Below, piece by piece: positions 20,421 through 32,315 of a stretch of DNA of 64,000 nt. This DNA is from Misgurnus anguillicaudatus (taxonomy: Eukaryota > Chordata > Actinopteri > Cypriniformes > Cobitidae). Positions within the stretch are counted from its first letter, which is position 1. Each line of letters begins with the position of its first letter. A program made the position numbers and the translations under genes. The notes below the pieces were generated by a model. The model ran no database searches, had not been told where the DNA came from, and saw nothing but the letters and a program-made list of their open reading frames with translations. The stretch spans positions 8,938,001 to 9,002,000 of the forward strand of contig NW_027395283.1 of assembly GCF_027580225.2 (NCBI RefSeq), written 5' to 3'.

Positions 20421-20594
20421 CCAAGGTGATTTTAAAAACCACTACAGATGTTATGCTAAGCATACAGCACTACCAAACAGGTAAAACTGTAGTTTACATC
20501 AATTTAGGCTAACACATTTAACTTTGTGATGAAGAGCTCGACAAATCGCGTCAGTTCAGGCGGCCATCTTGGTCCGAACCTCAACTTTACTGAT

Positions 20595-20848
20595 ATTAAT
20601 TGTGCAGACATCAGTTGTATGTCGTCATGATTACAGTCCTACTGATGAACGTAAAGATGAAATGAGAGTAATTTACAGTTTTAATAGAGTGACATAAAGT
20701 TTAATAAAATAATTAACTTGACATTTCAGCTTTGGTGTATCGCTGTTGATTATCTGTCAGACGCTTTCTGAACGGCAGAGTCAAACTACGCCACCTAGAG
20801 GACAAACACAAACTTTGTACTATAGTAAATACTGACTTTAATTAAATA
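20595..20848. other. Host sequence between the LINE and the BEL element
   Basis: 20696-20786 is shared with 5360-5449 and continues the NLR-locus duplication. I see no gene. Confidence 0.6.
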
Positions 20849-20853
20849 GGCCT

Positions 20854-21176
20854 TGTAAGAGCCATTATGCTCTATTTAAATGTCTGTTGTAGTTCCACTG
20901 GGGGACACTGGGTGGAGTGTGTGTTTACTTGGTATATAGGTAACCAGAGAGCAAGAGAAGCCAGGTGTAATGAATGAGGGAAGCAGACAATTTTTGACCG
21001 TGTCAAGCCACATGTAAATATATACCAACTGGTGTGTTACAATGTGTTTGAGCATCAGAACTGAGACCAATAAAAGAGATAAATGCAGTATTGGAGTGGA
21101 AGCGTCTTGTTTGGAGTCACGCGTCAAATAGCCCTACAAGCACCTCTAAGCGACAAGAAGGTTATTTGTCGCTACA
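20854..21176 (+). repeat. 5' LTR of the BEL/Pao element
   Basis: 323 bp, from tgtaagagcc to gtcgctaca. It has a TATA-like ggtatatagg near 20930 and aataaa near 21070. Compared with the 3' LTR it has an extra 10 bp (gggacactgg region near 20898) and one substitution (aatata against aagata). Confidence 0.93.
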
Positions 21177-21444
21177 CATTGTCAAAAATTGCTTCTTTGT
21201 GGATTATCACGCATCGCTTTGGAACTTTTGGAGCCTTTTTAAAGGACTAAGCACTGGATTTCACTGTGGATTCGGATATAATTGGATCTGAATCAAAGAG
21301 CAGTCGCGACAAATGAATTAAGGTATGTGTGGCGCTACCTTATGAATGAATCTGTGTGCACACATTTAATAGTGTAAATCCAATGCATTGGTTGCTTAAG
21401 TTTAAGGTTACTGACAAGGTGAATGAATTTAACACTCTGTGAAA
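21177..21444 (+). other. BEL/Pao leader
   Basis: Untranslated leader between the 5' LTR and the Gag start. It should hold the primer-binding site directly after 21176 (cattgtcaaaaattgc), but I cannot match this to a specific tRNA by eye. Confidence 0.6.
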
Positions 21445-24400
21445 ATGAGTGTAAGTAATTGTGGTGAAGATTTTATGGCTGCTGGCAAACAAACAGAGAC
21501 TAATGTGCCCATTGAGAATGTGTCACGGTAGGAAAATCCATTGTTTTCCTCCGTTTCATGTTTGTGTGTGTGTGTGTTGTTCACTTACCCCTGCCATGTG
21601 CTCGTTAGAGCAATCCCTTTCACCTGTGTGTTGATTGTCTCGCTCCAGCTGTTCATCATTACATCTTCTCCATATATACTCACCTGACTTTCTGTTCCCT
21701 GCCAGATTCTATTGTTTGCTCAGTCTCCGTGTTGCTTGGTTGTTCCGTGTTCATTGGATTACGTGTTACAGTTGGATGTGTATTGTCGTCGTCGTCTTCG
21801 TGTGGATGTTCCGTGTCAGCCTGGATTTCACCATTGCTCACCACTCCACCAACGCCGCACTCAAAGCACCAACTTCCACCGTAGTCATCGTCACCATTGC
21901 CTTCAACAACACCGGACTGGATTACTTCCGCATTTACTCTGAATACTCTCTCTTTGTTTACATTCAATAAACATTGTTATATTTTTCACCTGCGTTTGCT
22001 TCCGTCTCTTACAAGTCATTACAGAAGAATCTGGCCAACATGGAAGCAGCAGGTGGTCAACCAATCTCCGCGTTGGAGGAGTTTCTCCAACGATCGCTGG
22101 CTCGTATGGATCATCAGGATAAAACCATCGAAGATATGCGGAAGGCCGTCCAGGTAATGGTGGCGAAGGTTTCCGAGCTCTCTCAGCGATCTCCGGACAT
22201 CACGCCTCCCACTGCGCCACCCATGCCGCCCGCACCATCTTCACCTCCAGGGGGTAGTTTCATCCAGGAACCGAGACTGCCTATCCCGGAGAAATATGCC
22301 GGTGAGCCCAACTATTGCCGTACTTTTCTCTCTCATTGTTCTTTACATTTCGCCCAACAGCCCCGGACATTCTTCCTCGAGGAGACAAAGGTGGCGTTTA
22401 CGCTCTCGCTTCTCTCCGGCAAGGCTGCCCTCTGGGGGACGGCGGTATGGGAAAACAAGGACAGCTGTTGTTCCTCGTTCGCCTCGCTTGCAGAGGAGAT
22501 GAAGAGGGTTTTTGACCGCTCCGTCGCCGGGAGGGAGGCCGCCCGTCTCCTTACGGATCTCCAGCAGGGGGAGCGGTCGGTCTCGGACTATGCCATCGAG
22601 TTCCGTACCCTGGCGGCGGAGTGCAGGTGGAACGAGGAAGCGCAGTGGGATCATTTCCTGCATGGGTTGGCGGATCGGATCCATCGAGAGATCATCACGG
22701 CGGAATTACCGAAGTCGCTCAACGGGTTGGTGGACTTGGCGATCCGGGTTGACGCACGCCTTTCCACCGCTGCCAAAAGGAAGACTCAAGGTCCGTCCCT
22801 ACGTCAAGCGGAGTCCATGGATCCGCCCATCGAAGTTTCCGCCGGTGGTCTCTCAGATCCGGAACCCATGCAGGTGGGTCGAGCTCGGTTACCCCGGGAG
22901 GAGAGGAAGCGGCGGAGATCCTTGGGTCTTTGTATGTACTGTGGCGAGTCGGGTCACCAATGCCAGAGGTGCCCGGTAAAAGACCAAGCCCGATAGTAAA
23001 ACAGAGGCTACTATCGGGCAGGATCTCCGCACAGAAGACCTCTACTACATCCACTCTCCTTCCGGTGAGACTACGGTGGTCCACTATGTCGCACTCAGGG
23101 CACGCACTTCTGGATTCGGGGGCGGAGGGCAACTTCATCGACAGCTCACTAGCACGTAAGCTCAAGTTACCTTTCACTTCACTCACCCACCAGATTGCGC
23201 CCTTCGCCCTCAATGGACATCAGTTACCCACCATCAAGTACACCACAGCACCTATCACACTCATCACTTCAGGAAACCACACAGAGACTATTTCATTCTT
23301 TATTACTGACACTGCTCTCTCCCCCATAGTTCTTGGACACCCTTGGCTTCATTCCCATAACCCAAGAATTGACTGGAAACTGGGTTCTGTTACCAGCTGG
23401 AGTGAGGAGTGTCATAAGTCCTGTCTTGTCTCTGCTTGTGTTTCTGTTTCTGAGTCTGTGTTTCAGGGGAAAGCAGTGGATTTATCTACCGTGCCCGCAG
23501 AGTACCACGACCTGAAGGAGGTGTTCAGTAAGTCGCGGGCTGATTCTCTTCCTCCTCATCGTCCCTATGACTGTGCGATAGACTTATGGCCAGGTACGTT
23601 TCCGCCTAAAGGCAAGTTATACTCTCTGTCCGTTCCGGAGATGGAGGCCATGGAGAAATATATTTCTGATTCTCTGGCAACGGGGTTCATTCGCCCTTCC
23701 TCATCTCCAGCGGGGGCGGGGTTCTTTTTTGTGGGTAAGAAGGACGGATCCTTGCGACCTTGTATTGACTACCGAGGGTTGAACAACATCACGGTAAAGA
23801 ATACCTATCCTTTGCCGTTGATGTCTTCAGCCTTCGAGAGGTTGCAGGGAGCGTCCGTCTTCACTAAATTGGACTTACGTAATGCATATCATTTGGTTCG
23901 CATCAGGAAAGGGGATGAATGGAAGACTGCGTTTAACACCCCTCGTGGCCATTTTGAGTACTGCGTGATGCCTTTCGGGCTAACGAACTCGCCGGCAGTC
24001 TTCCAAGCACTCGTTAATGACGTGTTGCGAGACATGGTAGACCAGTTCATATATGTTTACCTGGATGACATATTGATTTTTTCTTCGTCTCTCCAGGAAC
24101 ATTTGCAACACGTACGACGAGTGCTTCTGCGGTTGCTAGAGAATGGGCTTTTTGTCAAGGCGGAAAAATGCGTTTTTCATGCACAGTCTGTTTCTTTTTT
24201 AGGACACATCATTTCGACTGAGGGTGTTCGCATGGATCCTGAGAAAGTTAAGGCTGTGGTGGATTGGCCATCCCCAGAGTCTCGCAAGGCCCTGCAGAGA
24301 TTTCTGGGGTTCGCCAATTTTTACCGGCGTTTCATTCGCAATTTCAGCCAACTAGCCGCACCTCTGACCGCTTTGACCTCCCCTGGTTTGACGTTCAGGT

Positions 24401-27400
24401 GGTCAGACGCAGCTGAGGCTGCGTTTGCCAAACTAAAGAGCTGCTTTGTTTCAGCTCCCATTCTCGTTACCCCTGATCGTTCACGTCAATTCATAGTGGA
24501 GGTCGACGCGTCAGAGGTGGGGGTAGGAGCAGTGTTGTCCCAGCGCGCATCCTCAGACGGAAAGGTTCATCCTGGCACGTATTTTTCTCATTGTTTATCT
24601 CCTGCGGAAGTTAACTATGACATTGGCAATCGAGAGTTGTTGGCGGTCAAGCTAGCACTGGAAGAATGGCGTCACTGGCTTGAAGGGTCGGGTGTACCTT
24701 TCATTGTATGGACGGACCATAAAAATCTCGAATACATTAGAACCGCCAAAAGACTTAACTCCAGGCAGGCTCGGTGGGCATTGTTTTTCGGTCGTTTCGA
24801 TTTTACACTTTCTTACCGGCCGGGTTCCAAAAACATCAAACCCGATGCTTTATCCCGTCTTTTTGAGCGTTCCGATCGTACTGCTACTCCCGAGCCCATT
24901 TTACCGGAGAAAATCATTATCTCCGCGCTCAGATGGGAGGTCGAATCGAAGGTTTTGACAGCCTTAGAAGGGGTAACGCCCCCGGCTCGCTGCCCACCGA
25001 ACCGTTTATTTGTGCCGGAAGGGTTACGGTCAGACGTCCTCCAGTGGGGTCATGGTTCCAGTGTTGCTTGTCACCCAGGGGTTAGTAGAACTAGGTTTCT
25101 AGTCAAGCAACGATTTTGGTGGCCTGGTATGGCTCGTGACGTCCACGACTTCGTCTTGGCTTGTTCGGTTTGTGCCGTTGGTAAGACTTCCAATCGTCCT
25201 CCAGATGGGTTACTTTTACCGCTGTCTGTCCCTTCGAGACCCTGGTCCCACATTTCGCTAGATTTCATTACCGCCCTCCCACCCTCTAAGGGTAATACGG
25301 TGATTTTGACCGTAGTGGACCGGTTCTCGAAGGCGACCCATTTCATTCCCTTGCCCAAATTACCATCAGCCAAGGAAACAGCGGTAGCTGTCATTGACCA
25401 CGTCTTCCGAATACATGGCCTCCCGACAGACGTGGTTTCTGACAGGGGTCCCCAGTTTGTGTCCAAATTTTGGCGAGAGTTCTGCAAATTGCTAGGGGCG
25501 ACTGTTAGTCTTTCATCCGGGTTTCATCCCCAGAGCAACGGTCAAACCGAGCGAGCCAATCAGGACGTCGAAAGGGTGTTGCGATGTCTGGTTTCCAAGA
25601 ATCCTTCGTCCTGGTGTCAGCAACTCTCAATTGTGGAGTACGCACACAATTCTCTGCCGGTGTCATCTACGGGCATGTCTCCATTTAAGTGTAGTTTAGG
25701 GTACCAACCACCTAATTTTATCAGTACTGAATCCGAGGTGTCGGTTCCCTCCGCAAACGCACTAGTCCAGAGGTGCCACCGCACCTGGACCAGAGCTCGC
25801 AGAGCTCTGCTCCAGGCAAGGTCACGCACCAAGGCCAAGGCCGATCGCCACCGGTCGAAGCCTCCCCGATACGTCGTTGGTCAAAGAGTGTGGCTTTCAA
25901 CCCAGAATATTCCGATGCGTTCCGTCTCGAATAAACTTGCTCCCAAATTTATTGGCCCGTTTTCTGTTACCAAAATCATTAATCCGGTAACAGTGCGTCT
26001 TAGCCTTCCTCCTGCGTACAGGAGGGTTCACCCCGTCTTTCACGTTTCCAAAATTAAACCGGTGATTTTTTCCCGTCTTAATCCGCCTGCCCCGGTTCCC
26101 CCTCCGCCTTGTATCGTTAATGGGGAAACCACATATTCGGTTAACCGTATTCTGGACTCCAGACGGAGGGGACGCGGATTTCAGTACTTGGTGGATTGGG
26201 AAGGTTACGGTCCGGAGGAGAGAAGGTGGGTTCCTGCTCGGGACATACTGGATCACCGCCTTATTGATGATTACAATCAACAGGTAAAGCAGGCTGGGAA
26301 CGCCGAGGGGCGTTCCTAGGGGAGGGGGTACTGTCACGGTAGGAAAATCCATTGTTTTCCTCCGTGTCATGTTTGTGTGTGTGTGTGTTGTTCACTTACC
26401 CCTGCCATGTGCTCGTTAGAGCAATCCCTTTCACCTGTGTGTTGATTGTCTCGCTCCAGCTGTTCATCATTACATCATCTCCATATATACTCACCTGACT
26501 TTCTGTTCCCTGCCAGATTCTATTGTTTGCTCAGTCTCCGTGTTGCTTGGTTGTTCCGTGTTCATTGGATTACGTGTTACAGTTGGATGTGTATTGTCGT
26601 CGTCGTCTTCGTGTGGATGTTCCGTGTCAGCCTGGATTTCACCATTGCTCACCACTCCACCAACGCCGCACTCAAAGCACCAACTTCCACCGTAGTCATC
26701 GTCACCATTGCCTTCAACAACACCGGACTGGATTACTTCCGCATTTACTCTGAATACTCTCTCTTTGTTTACATTCAATAAACATTGTTATATTTTTCAC
26801 CTGCGTTTGCTTCCGTCTCTTACAAGTCATTACAGAATGTTGCAATTGAATCTGTGAAAGAAAAACGGTGCATTAAACTTACTCCAAAGGCATTACTGGA
26901 AAAACTGGAAACGTTGCAGAAAACAAGAAAGAATAAAGTAAAGAAAGCTAAAAACTTAATGGTTATCATGAGAGAATTTATGTTTAACCGAGAGTATGAA
27001 AAGGAAGTGCAATGTTCTTTGGAAAAATTCCTTAAATTGTGTGATGATGTCAAGGAAATGCACAATTCTGTGATGGTTCTTTTGCCTAATGAAGAAAAGG
27101 AAAAACAACAAACATGGTTCAGTGGGAAGATGTTAATTTACAATGGGTTTAAGGATGATGTGCAAAAATGGTTGAGTACTGAAAGTCAAGTTTCATGTTC
27201 TGGTGTTGATGACAATGCTTATCAAGATGACGTTGAACCAAATGATAGTGTTTCAAACATCTCCTCACGAGTGTCAAATAAGCCATCCAGTAGGAAAAGT
27301 TCTAGCAGTGTGCGTACTGGGAGATCTTCTGCTTCAGCACGAATTATAGCAGAGGCAGAAAAGGCTGCATTAATTGCGCGTGCAACTGCTTTAAGGGAGA

Positions 27401-27820
27401 AGCATGCTTTGGAGGTACAACAGGAACAACTGAGGCAAAGGCAAGAGCAAATGGATATTGATGCAGAAATTGCAGCTGCTACTGCTAAAATTGCTGTTTT
27501 AAATAATTCTGACAACCAGCATCCTAAAATCTTTTCTGATGGTATGAATGCATATTATGAGAAAGGAACTGCAATGAGGGGCAGAGAAGTTGCTCTTAAC
27601 CCTCATGCTGAGGAATACATGGGAAATAATTGTTCCCAGCAAGCAAGTTCAAGGAATGTGATTCAACAAACTCACAGTGCACTACAATCAGATCTTAATT
27701 CTGTCTCACATATGCAAACATCAAATGTAATTCAGAACAGCAATGGAACATCAGCTTTAAAGATCTGCAGTATTATGGAAAAGCAAAATGAGATTACTGC
27801 TCTTCTTGTACAACAACAAC
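21445..27820 (+). CDS. BEL/Pao Gag N-terminal region, interrupted by a Gypsy element
   Basis: The first segment, 21445-21520, starts [16 protein letters not shown]. After the Gypsy insertion and TSD, the second segment (26840-27820) continues in phase with [20 protein letters not shown]. It has a helical basic region, a serine-rich stretch ([17 protein letters not shown]), then a long charged coiled coil ([35 protein letters not shown]) typical of BEL Gag. It ends in a Gln run (LLVQQQQ) where the L2 LINE is inserted. There are no stops in either segment. Gag packages the element RNA into cytoplasmic particles. Confidence 0.8.
21521..22023 (+). repeat. 5' LTR of the Gypsy element
   Basis: It runs from tgtcacggtagg to gtcattaca. 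It contains TATA at 21673-21678, the predicted RNA start around 21701 and AATAAA near 21965. Confidence 0.96.
21673..21710 (+). promoter_or_regulatory. Gypsy LTR promoter and predicted RNA 5' end
   Basis: tatata at 21673-21678 is followed 28 nt later by gccagattct (21701-21710). Those ten bases are the reverse complement of the primer-binding site after the LTR, which places the transcript start here if the element self-primes. Confidence 0.65.
22026..22035 (+). other. Self-complementary primer-binding site of the Gypsy element
   Basis: agaatctggc, two bases (ga) after the 5' LTR, is the exact reverse complement of LTR positions 21701-21710. Tf1 and sushi-group elements prime reverse transcription with the cleaved 5' end of their own RNA in this way. 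The site directly precedes the Gag start codon at 22040. Confidence 0.75.
22040..22996 (+). CDS. Gypsy Gag with CCHC zinc knuckle
   Basis: 318 residues from [10 protein letters not shown] to the TAG at 22994. The N-terminus has a short coiled coil ([30 protein letters not shown]), then a proline-rich linker. The retrotransposon gag (capsid) domain spans roughly residues 95-240 ([52 protein letters not shown]). [15 protein letters not shown] zinc knuckle near the C-terminus binds genomic RNA. I chose the start at 22040 because it is the first Met after the LTR; the Met at 21974 is in the LTR. The end overlaps pol in the -1 frame. Confidence 0.92.
   Translation: MEAAGGQPISALEEFLQRSLARMDHQDKTIEDMRKAVQVMVAKVSELSQRSPDITPPTAPPMPPAPSSPPGGSFIQEPRLPIPEKYAGEPNYCRTFLSHCSLHFAQQPRTFFLEETKVAFTLSLLSGKAALWGTAVWENKDSCCSSFASLAEEMKRVFDRSVAGREAARLLTDLQQGERSVSDYAIEFRTLAAECRWNEEAQWDHFLHGLADRIHREIITAELPKSLNGLVDLAIRVDARLSTAAKRKTQGPSLRQAESMDPPIEVSAGGLSDPEPMQVGRARLPREERKRRRSLGLCMYCGESGHQCQRCPVKDQAR
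22930..26319 (+). CDS. Gypsy Pol: protease, RT, RNase H, integrase, chromodomain
   Basis: The frame is -1 relative to gag and overlaps its last 67 bases, so expression needs a frameshift; the candidate site is gtaaaag near 22977. Domains, counting residues from the first Met: aspartic protease ([12 protein letters not shown], about 60-70), RT with [10 protein letters not shown] (about 374), RNase H ([15 protein letters not shown], about 522), HHCC integrase zinc finger ([13 protein letters not shown] to CSVC, about 714-747), integrase core ([25 protein letters not shown], 777-875), and a C-terminal chromodomain ([17 protein letters not shown], about 1085) that would steer integration to modified chromatin. 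No stop or frameshift is seen. Confidence 0.96.
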   Translation: MYVLWRVGSPMPEVPGKRPSPIVKQRLLSGRISAQKTSTTSTLLPVRLRWSTMSHSGHALLDSGAEGNFIDSSLARKLKLPFTSLTHQIAPFALNGHQLPTIKYTTAPITLITSGNHTETISFFITDTALSPIVLGHPWLHSHNPRIDWKLGSVTSWSEECHKSCLVSACVSVSESVFQGKAVDLSTVPAEYHDLKEVFSKSRADSLPPHRPYDCAIDLWPGTFPPKGKLYSLSVPEMEAMEKYISDSLATGFIRPSSSPAGAGFFFVGKKDGSLRPCIDYRGLNNITVKNTYPLPLMSSAFERLQGASVFTKLDLRNAYHLVRIRKGDEWKTAFNTPRGHFEYCVMPFGLTNSPAVFQALVNDVLRDMVDQFIYVYLDDILIFSSSLQEHLQHVRRVLLRLLENGLFVKAEKCVFHAQSVSFLGHIISTEGVRMDPEKVKAVVDWPSPESRKALQRFLGFANFYRRFIRNFSQLAAPLTALTSPGLTFRWSDAAEAAFAKLKSCFVSAPILVTPDRSRQFIVEVDASEVGVGAVLSQRASSDGKVHPGTYFSHCLSPAEVNYDIGNRELLAVKLALEEWRHWLEGSGVPFIVWTDHKNLEYIRTAKRLNSRQARWALFFGRFDFTLSYRPGSKNIKPDALSRLFERSDRTATPEPILPEKIIISALRWEVESKVLTALEGVTPPARCPPNRLFVPEGLRSDVLQWGHGSSVACHPGVSRTRFLVKQRFWWPGMARDVHDFVLACSVCAVGKTSNRPPDGLLLPLSVPSRPWSHISLDFITALPPSKGNTVILTVVDRFSKATHFIPLPKLPSAKETAVAVIDHVFRIHGLPTDVVSDRGPQFVSKFWREFCKLLGATVSLSSGFHPQSNGQTERANQDVERVLRCLVSKNPSSWCQQLSIVEYAHNSLPVSSTGMSPFKCSLGYQPPNFISTESEVSVPSANALVQRCHRTWTRARRALLQARSRTKAKADRHRSKPPRYVVGQRVWLSTQNIPMRSVSNKLAPKFIGPFSVTKIINPVTVRLSLPPAYRRVHPVFHVSKIKPVIFSRLNPPAPVPPPPCIVNGETTYSVNRILDSRRRGRGFQYLVDWEGYGPEERRWVPARDILDHRLIDDYNQQVKQAGNAEGRS
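26319..26331 (+). other. Polypurine tract of the Gypsy element
   Basis: gggggagggggtac-type purine run immediately before the 3' LTR and overlapping the pol stop. It primes plus-strand synthesis. Confidence 0.85.
26332..26834 (+). repeat. 3' LTR of the Gypsy element
   Basis: 503 bp, same length as the 5' LTR, with two differences. The TSD gaatg follows at 26835. Confidence 0.96.
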
Positions 27821-27870
27821 AATTCAATTCAATTCAATTCAATTCAATTTTATTTATATAGCGCTTTTCA
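27821..27870 (-). repeat. L2 3' terminal (aattc)n tail and conserved end
   Basis: Five or so copies of the pentamer aattc, followed by the conserved attttatttatatagcgc end, which L2-type RTs recognise when initiating target-primed synthesis. The same end occurs at 39555. Confidence 0.85.
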
Positions 27871-28610
27871 CAATACTCAATTGTTTCAAAGCAGCTTTAC
27901 ATTAATAGAAGCAGTAAAAGCACAGAAAAATGACAGATAGCACAACATAATACACAATAGCATAAGCTGTCAAATTTGCTGAGGCTATGACTCGACATTA
28001 TGAACGAGCGTATTACTAATGTAACGTCTAGGAGAAGAAGCTAAATTAAGCCCAAGCAGGCTACCTCCCCGGGGTAAAAAACCCCCTAGGAGAAAAAAAA
28101 AACAAAAACCCCGGGTTGTTTAGCCGAGGAAATAAAAAAATAAAAAGTCCTAGGAGGGAAAAACCCTTGGGAGATATATATGTATATAAACACATATAAA
28201 CGGATAAGGAGATTAAGCGGGGATTAAGCGGAGATTAAGCGGGTTCTGCCGGTGGTCGTTGGTCAGGCATCAGCTGGGCATCACAGTGATGGACGACCAG
28301 TAGATCAGAGGTGAGTCGACTTTCACATCTACCGGAACTGGGTCTGTTTGTCCCATTGTCCTCAGGGTCGAGGACAGGACAGGGAGAGAAAAACAAAATC
28401 ATATTAGCGTAGGGGCCGTTCACATGTAATGCAAGTGTCACACAGTGATGTGGTTTAATCAGCTTAGTTTCAGACAGACTAACTATTGCGGCATAATTAT
28501 ATTATCCACAGTTGAGGATTTTGCAAATTGGGGGCCCACTGCGACGGTATATATGGTAACTAAGGGTCACCTTCTGATTTTTAATATAAAGAGAAAATGA
28601 AACCTGTCGA

Positions 28611-29126
28611 CCCGTTTGACTAAGGCCTGTAACCCCACTGTCGTCGTTAATGCAGGTTCAGTGGCAAACGGGTCTATATTGCATGCTATTTACAAGATCA
28701 CGAGAAAACGCCAACATCGCAACCTGACCATACGTGCCAACCCGTTTGACTAAGGCTGGAGGCCCCACTGTCGTCGTTAATGCAGGTTCAGTGGCAAACG
28801 GGTCTGTATGGCATACTATTCACAAGACACAAAAAAGCGCCAAAATCGCAACCCGACCATACGTGCCAACCCGTTTGACTAAGGCTGGAAGCCCCACTGT
28901 CGTCGTTAATGCAGGTTCAGTGGCAAACGGGTCTGTATGGCATAGTATTCGCAATATAAAGAAAGCGCCAAAAGCCCAACCCAACCGTACGTGCCAACCC
29001 GTTTGACTAAGGCCGGATGCCCCACTGTCGTCGTTAATGCAGGTTCAGTGGCAAACGGGTTTGTATGGCATACTATTCACAAGAACACGAAAGTTCCAAA
29101 ATCGCAATCCGACTATACGTTAAGAT
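28611..29126 (-). repeat. Four 129-bp tandem repeats in the L2 3' UTR
   Basis: Units begin at 28611, 28741, 28870 and 28998 with cccgtttgactaaggc. Each includes tcgtcgttaatgcaggttca and then caaacgggt. The acccgtttg and caaacgggt ends are inverted and about 46 nt apart, so every unit can fold as a stem-loop. The repeats lie between the ORF2 stop and the 3' end of the LINE. Confidence 0.93.
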
Positions 29127-29225
29127 AAGGTTTTTATTTATTTATTTGGTTGGTCTGTTTTATGACCGCGAGTGCTTTGTTCGGTACAAATAACTATTTC
29201 GAGTTAAGTACTTTTACTAGACAAA

Positions 29226-32200
29226 TTATGCGAATGCTTTGTTGAAGAGAAAAGTTTTAAGTCTAGATTTAAAATTATCGACTGTGTCTGATTCTCGGAC
29301 ATCGGTTGGTAAATCATTCCAGAGCTTAGGGGCTAAGTAGGAAAATGACCTTCCACTTTTAGACACTTTTGATAGTCTAGGGATAATCAAGAGACCAGAA
29401 TTTTGTGACCGTAGTGTGCGTGATGGATTGTATTCTGATAGTAATTCTCTAAGATATGAGGGTGCTAGGCCATTTAAAGCTTTGTAGGTGAGTAGTGATA
29501 TTTTAAATTGTATGCGATATTTAACTGGTAGCCAGTGTAAAGATGCCAGAATTGGGCTTATGTGGTCGTACTTTTTAGATCGAGTAAGTACCCTTGCGGA
29601 AGCGTTTTGAACTAGCTGAAGCTTGTTTACTTGATTTGCATGGCATCCCCCGAGTAGCGAGTTGCAATAGTCTATTCTAGAGGTCATAAAAGCATGGATA
29701 AGCTTCTCTGCGTCAGATGTAGACAGTATATGGCGTATTTTCGAGATATTTCTAAGGTGGAAGAAAGCTGTACGGCAGACGTTGGCGATATGACTATCGA
29801 AGGATAAGTTGCTGTCGAACATCACACCTAAGTTCCTTACCGTGGAAGATGGCACCACAGTGCAGCCATCTATGTGCAACGTGTAATCTGACATATTATG
29901 TTTGTAGCGATTCGGTTCAATAATAAGTATCTCTGTCTTATTGGAGTTCAGCTTAAGAAAGTTATGTGCCATCCAGTCACTAACATCGCTAAGGCAGTCT
30001 GTTAGCTTAGAAAACGTGTGTGTTTCGCTGGGATGTGAGGAGATGTAAAGCTGGGTATCATCCGCATAGCAGTGAAAACTTATGTTATGTTTCCTGATAA
30101 TGTCTCCTAGAGGTAACATGTATAACGAGAACAGGATAGGACCTAAAACCGATCCCTGCGGTACACCGTATTTAACCAGGGAGTGATATGACTCTTCCTC
30201 GTTTACATAAACAAAGTGATAGCGATTGGTTAGATACGACCTAAACCATGCTAGCGCCTGACCACTGATACCAACATAGTTTTCTAGTCTATTGAGTAAG
30301 ATTGTATGATCTATTGTGTCAAAGGCTGCACTAAGGTCTAATAATATAAGAATTGAGATTTCACCACGATCGGATGTTAATAGGAGGTCATTTGTAACTC
30401 TAAGCAACGCTGTCTCTGTGCTATGGTGGGGCCTGAATCCTGATTGGAACTTTTCATATGTACTATTATTTGTCAAAAATGTGCGTAACTGGCTTGCCAC
30501 TACCTTTTCTAATATTTTCGAAAGAAAAGGGAGATTTGAGATTGGTCTAAAGTTATTAAGCTCTCCCTGATCAAGCTGTGGTTTTTTAATCAGCGGTTTA
30601 ATAACTGCTAGTTTGAAAGATGTTGGAACGTATCCTCTTTCTAGCGATGAGTTAAGGATATTTAGAACCGGGGTTGACACTACAGGAAATACCTCTTTAA
30701 GTAGTTTTGTGGGAACGGGGTCTAATATACAGGACGATGATTTGGATGACGTTACTAATTTAGAGAGCTCATCTATTGTAGTAGGTTTAAATGAATCAAG
30801 ATGTTCGTGTGGTAGTCTAGTGTTAAGTGAACTAACGGGTAGAGTGGTGGCTGCCTGTGTAGCTACGATGTTTTCCCTTATAGCCGTAATTTTGTTAGAA
30901 AAGAAGTTCATGAAGTCGTTACTATTGTGTTGGAGTTTACTATTGGTTTCTGTTTGTTCTTTGTTTCTAGTCAGTTTTGCAACGGTGCTAAAGAGGAAAC
31001 GAGGGTTATTATGATTCTCATTTATAAGCTTGCTAAGATAGGTAGATCTGGCGGTTTTAATAGCCTGTCTGTAGTGTTTAACACTATCTTTCCATGCTGC
31101 ACGCCATACTTCTAATTTTGTGCTTCTATAATTTCTTTCCATTTTCCTAGTTGCCTTTTTAAGAGCAGCGGTGTGATGATCATACCATGGAGCTGGCGGT
31201 TTTTCTTTGATTCTCTTTTTTCGAATGGGAGCAACGGCATCCAATGTGTTAGAACAGACATTGTTTAGGTTTTCTATTACAATATCTAGATCATCACAGT
31301 TATCTGCATGTTTAATTTGGGACAGGTCTGGAAGAGTGCTAATAAAGCTATCTTTAGTGGTGGAAATTATTGTTCTGGCTAATCTGTAGCATGTTGTGGA
31401 TTGAGTGATCCTATCTAGAAGTACAGTGTATGACACAAGGTAATGGTCAGAAACTGCATCACTCTGAGGTGATATTTTGATGTCATTAATATTAAGCCCG
31501 AGTGACAGAATTAAGTCTAATGTGTGCTTACGAGTATGCGTTGGCCCTGTCACGTTTTGTCTAATATTGAGAGAATTTAGAACATCCATAAACGCACGTC
31601 CTAATGCATCTTTATGGTTATCCACATGAATATTAAAATCACCAACGATAAGAGCTTTATCTACAGTGACTACAAGCTCAGACAGAAAATCTGCTATTTC
31701 TTTAAGGAAATCTGCATGGTGGCCCGGAGGTCTATAGATTGTAGCTAAGGCAAAAGAGAGCTGTTTGTGGTTACGATCAGTTATTTCCAGATTTAACAAC
31801 ATTAGTTCAAATGATTTAAATTTTAGTTCAGATTTTTGGTTTACTTTAAAAATTTTGTTGTATATTGTAGCTACACCTCCCCCTCTCCCCTTTAACCTAG
31901 GTTCGTGTTTATAATAATAGTCTTGTGGGGTGGATTCGTTTAAACTAATGTAGTCGTCTGCTTTAAGCCAGGTTTCTGTTAAACAGAGTGCATCTAAGTT
32001 TTGGTCATTAATTATTTCATTAACAATAGGTTCTTTATTGGTAAGCGATCTAATGTTAAGAAGGCCGAATTTTAACATTCGAGGTTCATCTTGTAATGTA
32101 TTGTTTTCTAATTTTATGTTGGTCAAATTTGTACGTGATGTGGCAAGCGGTGCTCTGTATTTGCTTGTTCGGGGAACAGATACAGTTGAAATGTGTTGAT

Positions 32201-32249
32201 ATTCTGGTAAGATCGACTCGAAGTGCTGGGATATAAGTGATCTAGACAT
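29226..32249 (-). CDS. L2 ORF2: APE endonuclease and reverse transcriptase
   Basis: 1007 residues. Endonuclease motifs are [13 protein letters not shown] (about 60), [19 protein letters not shown] (about 200) and [12 protein letters not shown] (about 262). RT motifs are [63 protein letters not shown] and the catalytic [11 protein letters not shown] (about 730). The C-terminus has the conserved [25 protein letters not shown] and [14 protein letters not shown]. All key residues are present and there is no stop, so this copy may be active. It nicks target DNA and copies LINE RNA in the nucleus. Confidence 0.95.
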   Translation of the reverse strand: MSRSLISQHFESILPEYQHISTVSVPRTSKYRAPLATSRTNLTNIKLENNTLQDEPRMLKFGLLNIRSLTNKEPIVNEIINDQNLDALCLTETWLKADDYISLNESTPQDYYYKHEPRLKGRGGGVATIYNKIFKVNQKSELKFKSFELMLLNLEITDRNHKQLSFALATIYRPPGHHADFLKEIADFLSELVVTVDKALIVGDFNIHVDNHKDALGRAFMDVLNSLNIRQNVTGPTHTRKHTLDLILSLGLNINDIKISPQSDAVSDHYLVSYTVLLDRITQSTTCYRLARTIISTTKDSFISTLPDLSQIKHADNCDDLDIVIENLNNVCSNTLDAVAPIRKKRIKEKPPAPWYDHHTAALKKATRKMERNYRSTKLEVWRAAWKDSVKHYRQAIKTARSTYLSKLINENHNNPRFLFSTVAKLTRNKEQTETNSKLQHNSNDFMNFFSNKITAIRENIVATQAATTLPVSSLNTRLPHEHLDSFKPTTIDELSKLVTSSKSSSCILDPVPTKLLKEVFPVVSTPVLNILNSSLERGYVPTSFKLAVIKPLIKKPQLDQGELNNFRPISNLPFLSKILEKVVASQLRTFLTNNSTYEKFQSGFRPHHSTETALLRVTNDLLLTSDRGEISILILLDLSAAFDTIDHTILLNRLENYVGISGQALAWFRSYLTNRYHFVYVNEEESYHSLVKYGVPQGSVLGPILFSLYMLPLGDIIRKHNISFHCYADDTQLYISSHPSETHTFSKLTDCLSDVSDWMAHNFLKLNSNKTEILIIEPNRYKHNMSDYTLHIDGCTVVPSSTVRNLGVMFDSNLSFDSHIANVCRTAFFHLRNISKIRHILSTSDAEKLIHAFMTSRIDYCNSLLGGCHANQVNKLQLVQNASARVLTRSKKYDHISPILASLHWLPVKYRIQFKISLLTYKALNGLAPSYLRELLSEYNPSRTLRSQNSGLLIIPRLSKVSKSGRSFSYLAPKLWNDLPTDVRESDTVDNFKSRLKTFLFNKAFA

Positions 32250-32315
32250 ATCATGCCAGCTAACAGACGGACAGTTAAGCTGATCCGTCTGTTTCCTGAC
32301 CTGGGCCCTGGATAG

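Larger units (their letters stand above)
14444..20594 (-). mobile_element. Full-length L1/Tx1-like LINE, disrupted, with 12-bp TSD
   Basis: The same 12 bases, aactttactgat, occur at 14444-14455 and 20583-20594 and bracket the element. Its 3' end is a poly(A) (poly-T on the plus strand, 14455-14463). It has ORF1 (20420 down to 17933) and ORF2 (17697 down to 14613). Three lesions are visible: a hAT insertion in ORF1, a frameshift in the endonuclease, and an in-frame loss of the RT palm. The 5' UTR spans about 20421-20582. Confidence 0.9.
21516..26839 (+). mobile_element. Intact chromodomain Gypsy element (chromovirus, sushi-like)
   Basis: The 503-bp LTRs (21521-22023 and 26332-26834) differ at two positions that I can see (tttcat/tgtcat and cttctc/catctc). 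The TSD gaatg occurs at 21516-21520 and 26835-26839. Gag, protease, RT, RNase H, integrase and a C-terminal chromodomain are all open, with a -1 shift between gag and pol. PBS and polypurine tract are present. It looks competent for retrotransposition and very recently inserted into the BEL gag gene. Confidence 0.96.

Noticed and set aside
28611..29126. CRISPR-like array
   Set aside because: Whole units repeat (129 bp) without variable spacers, in a LINE 3' UTR of a vertebrate genome.
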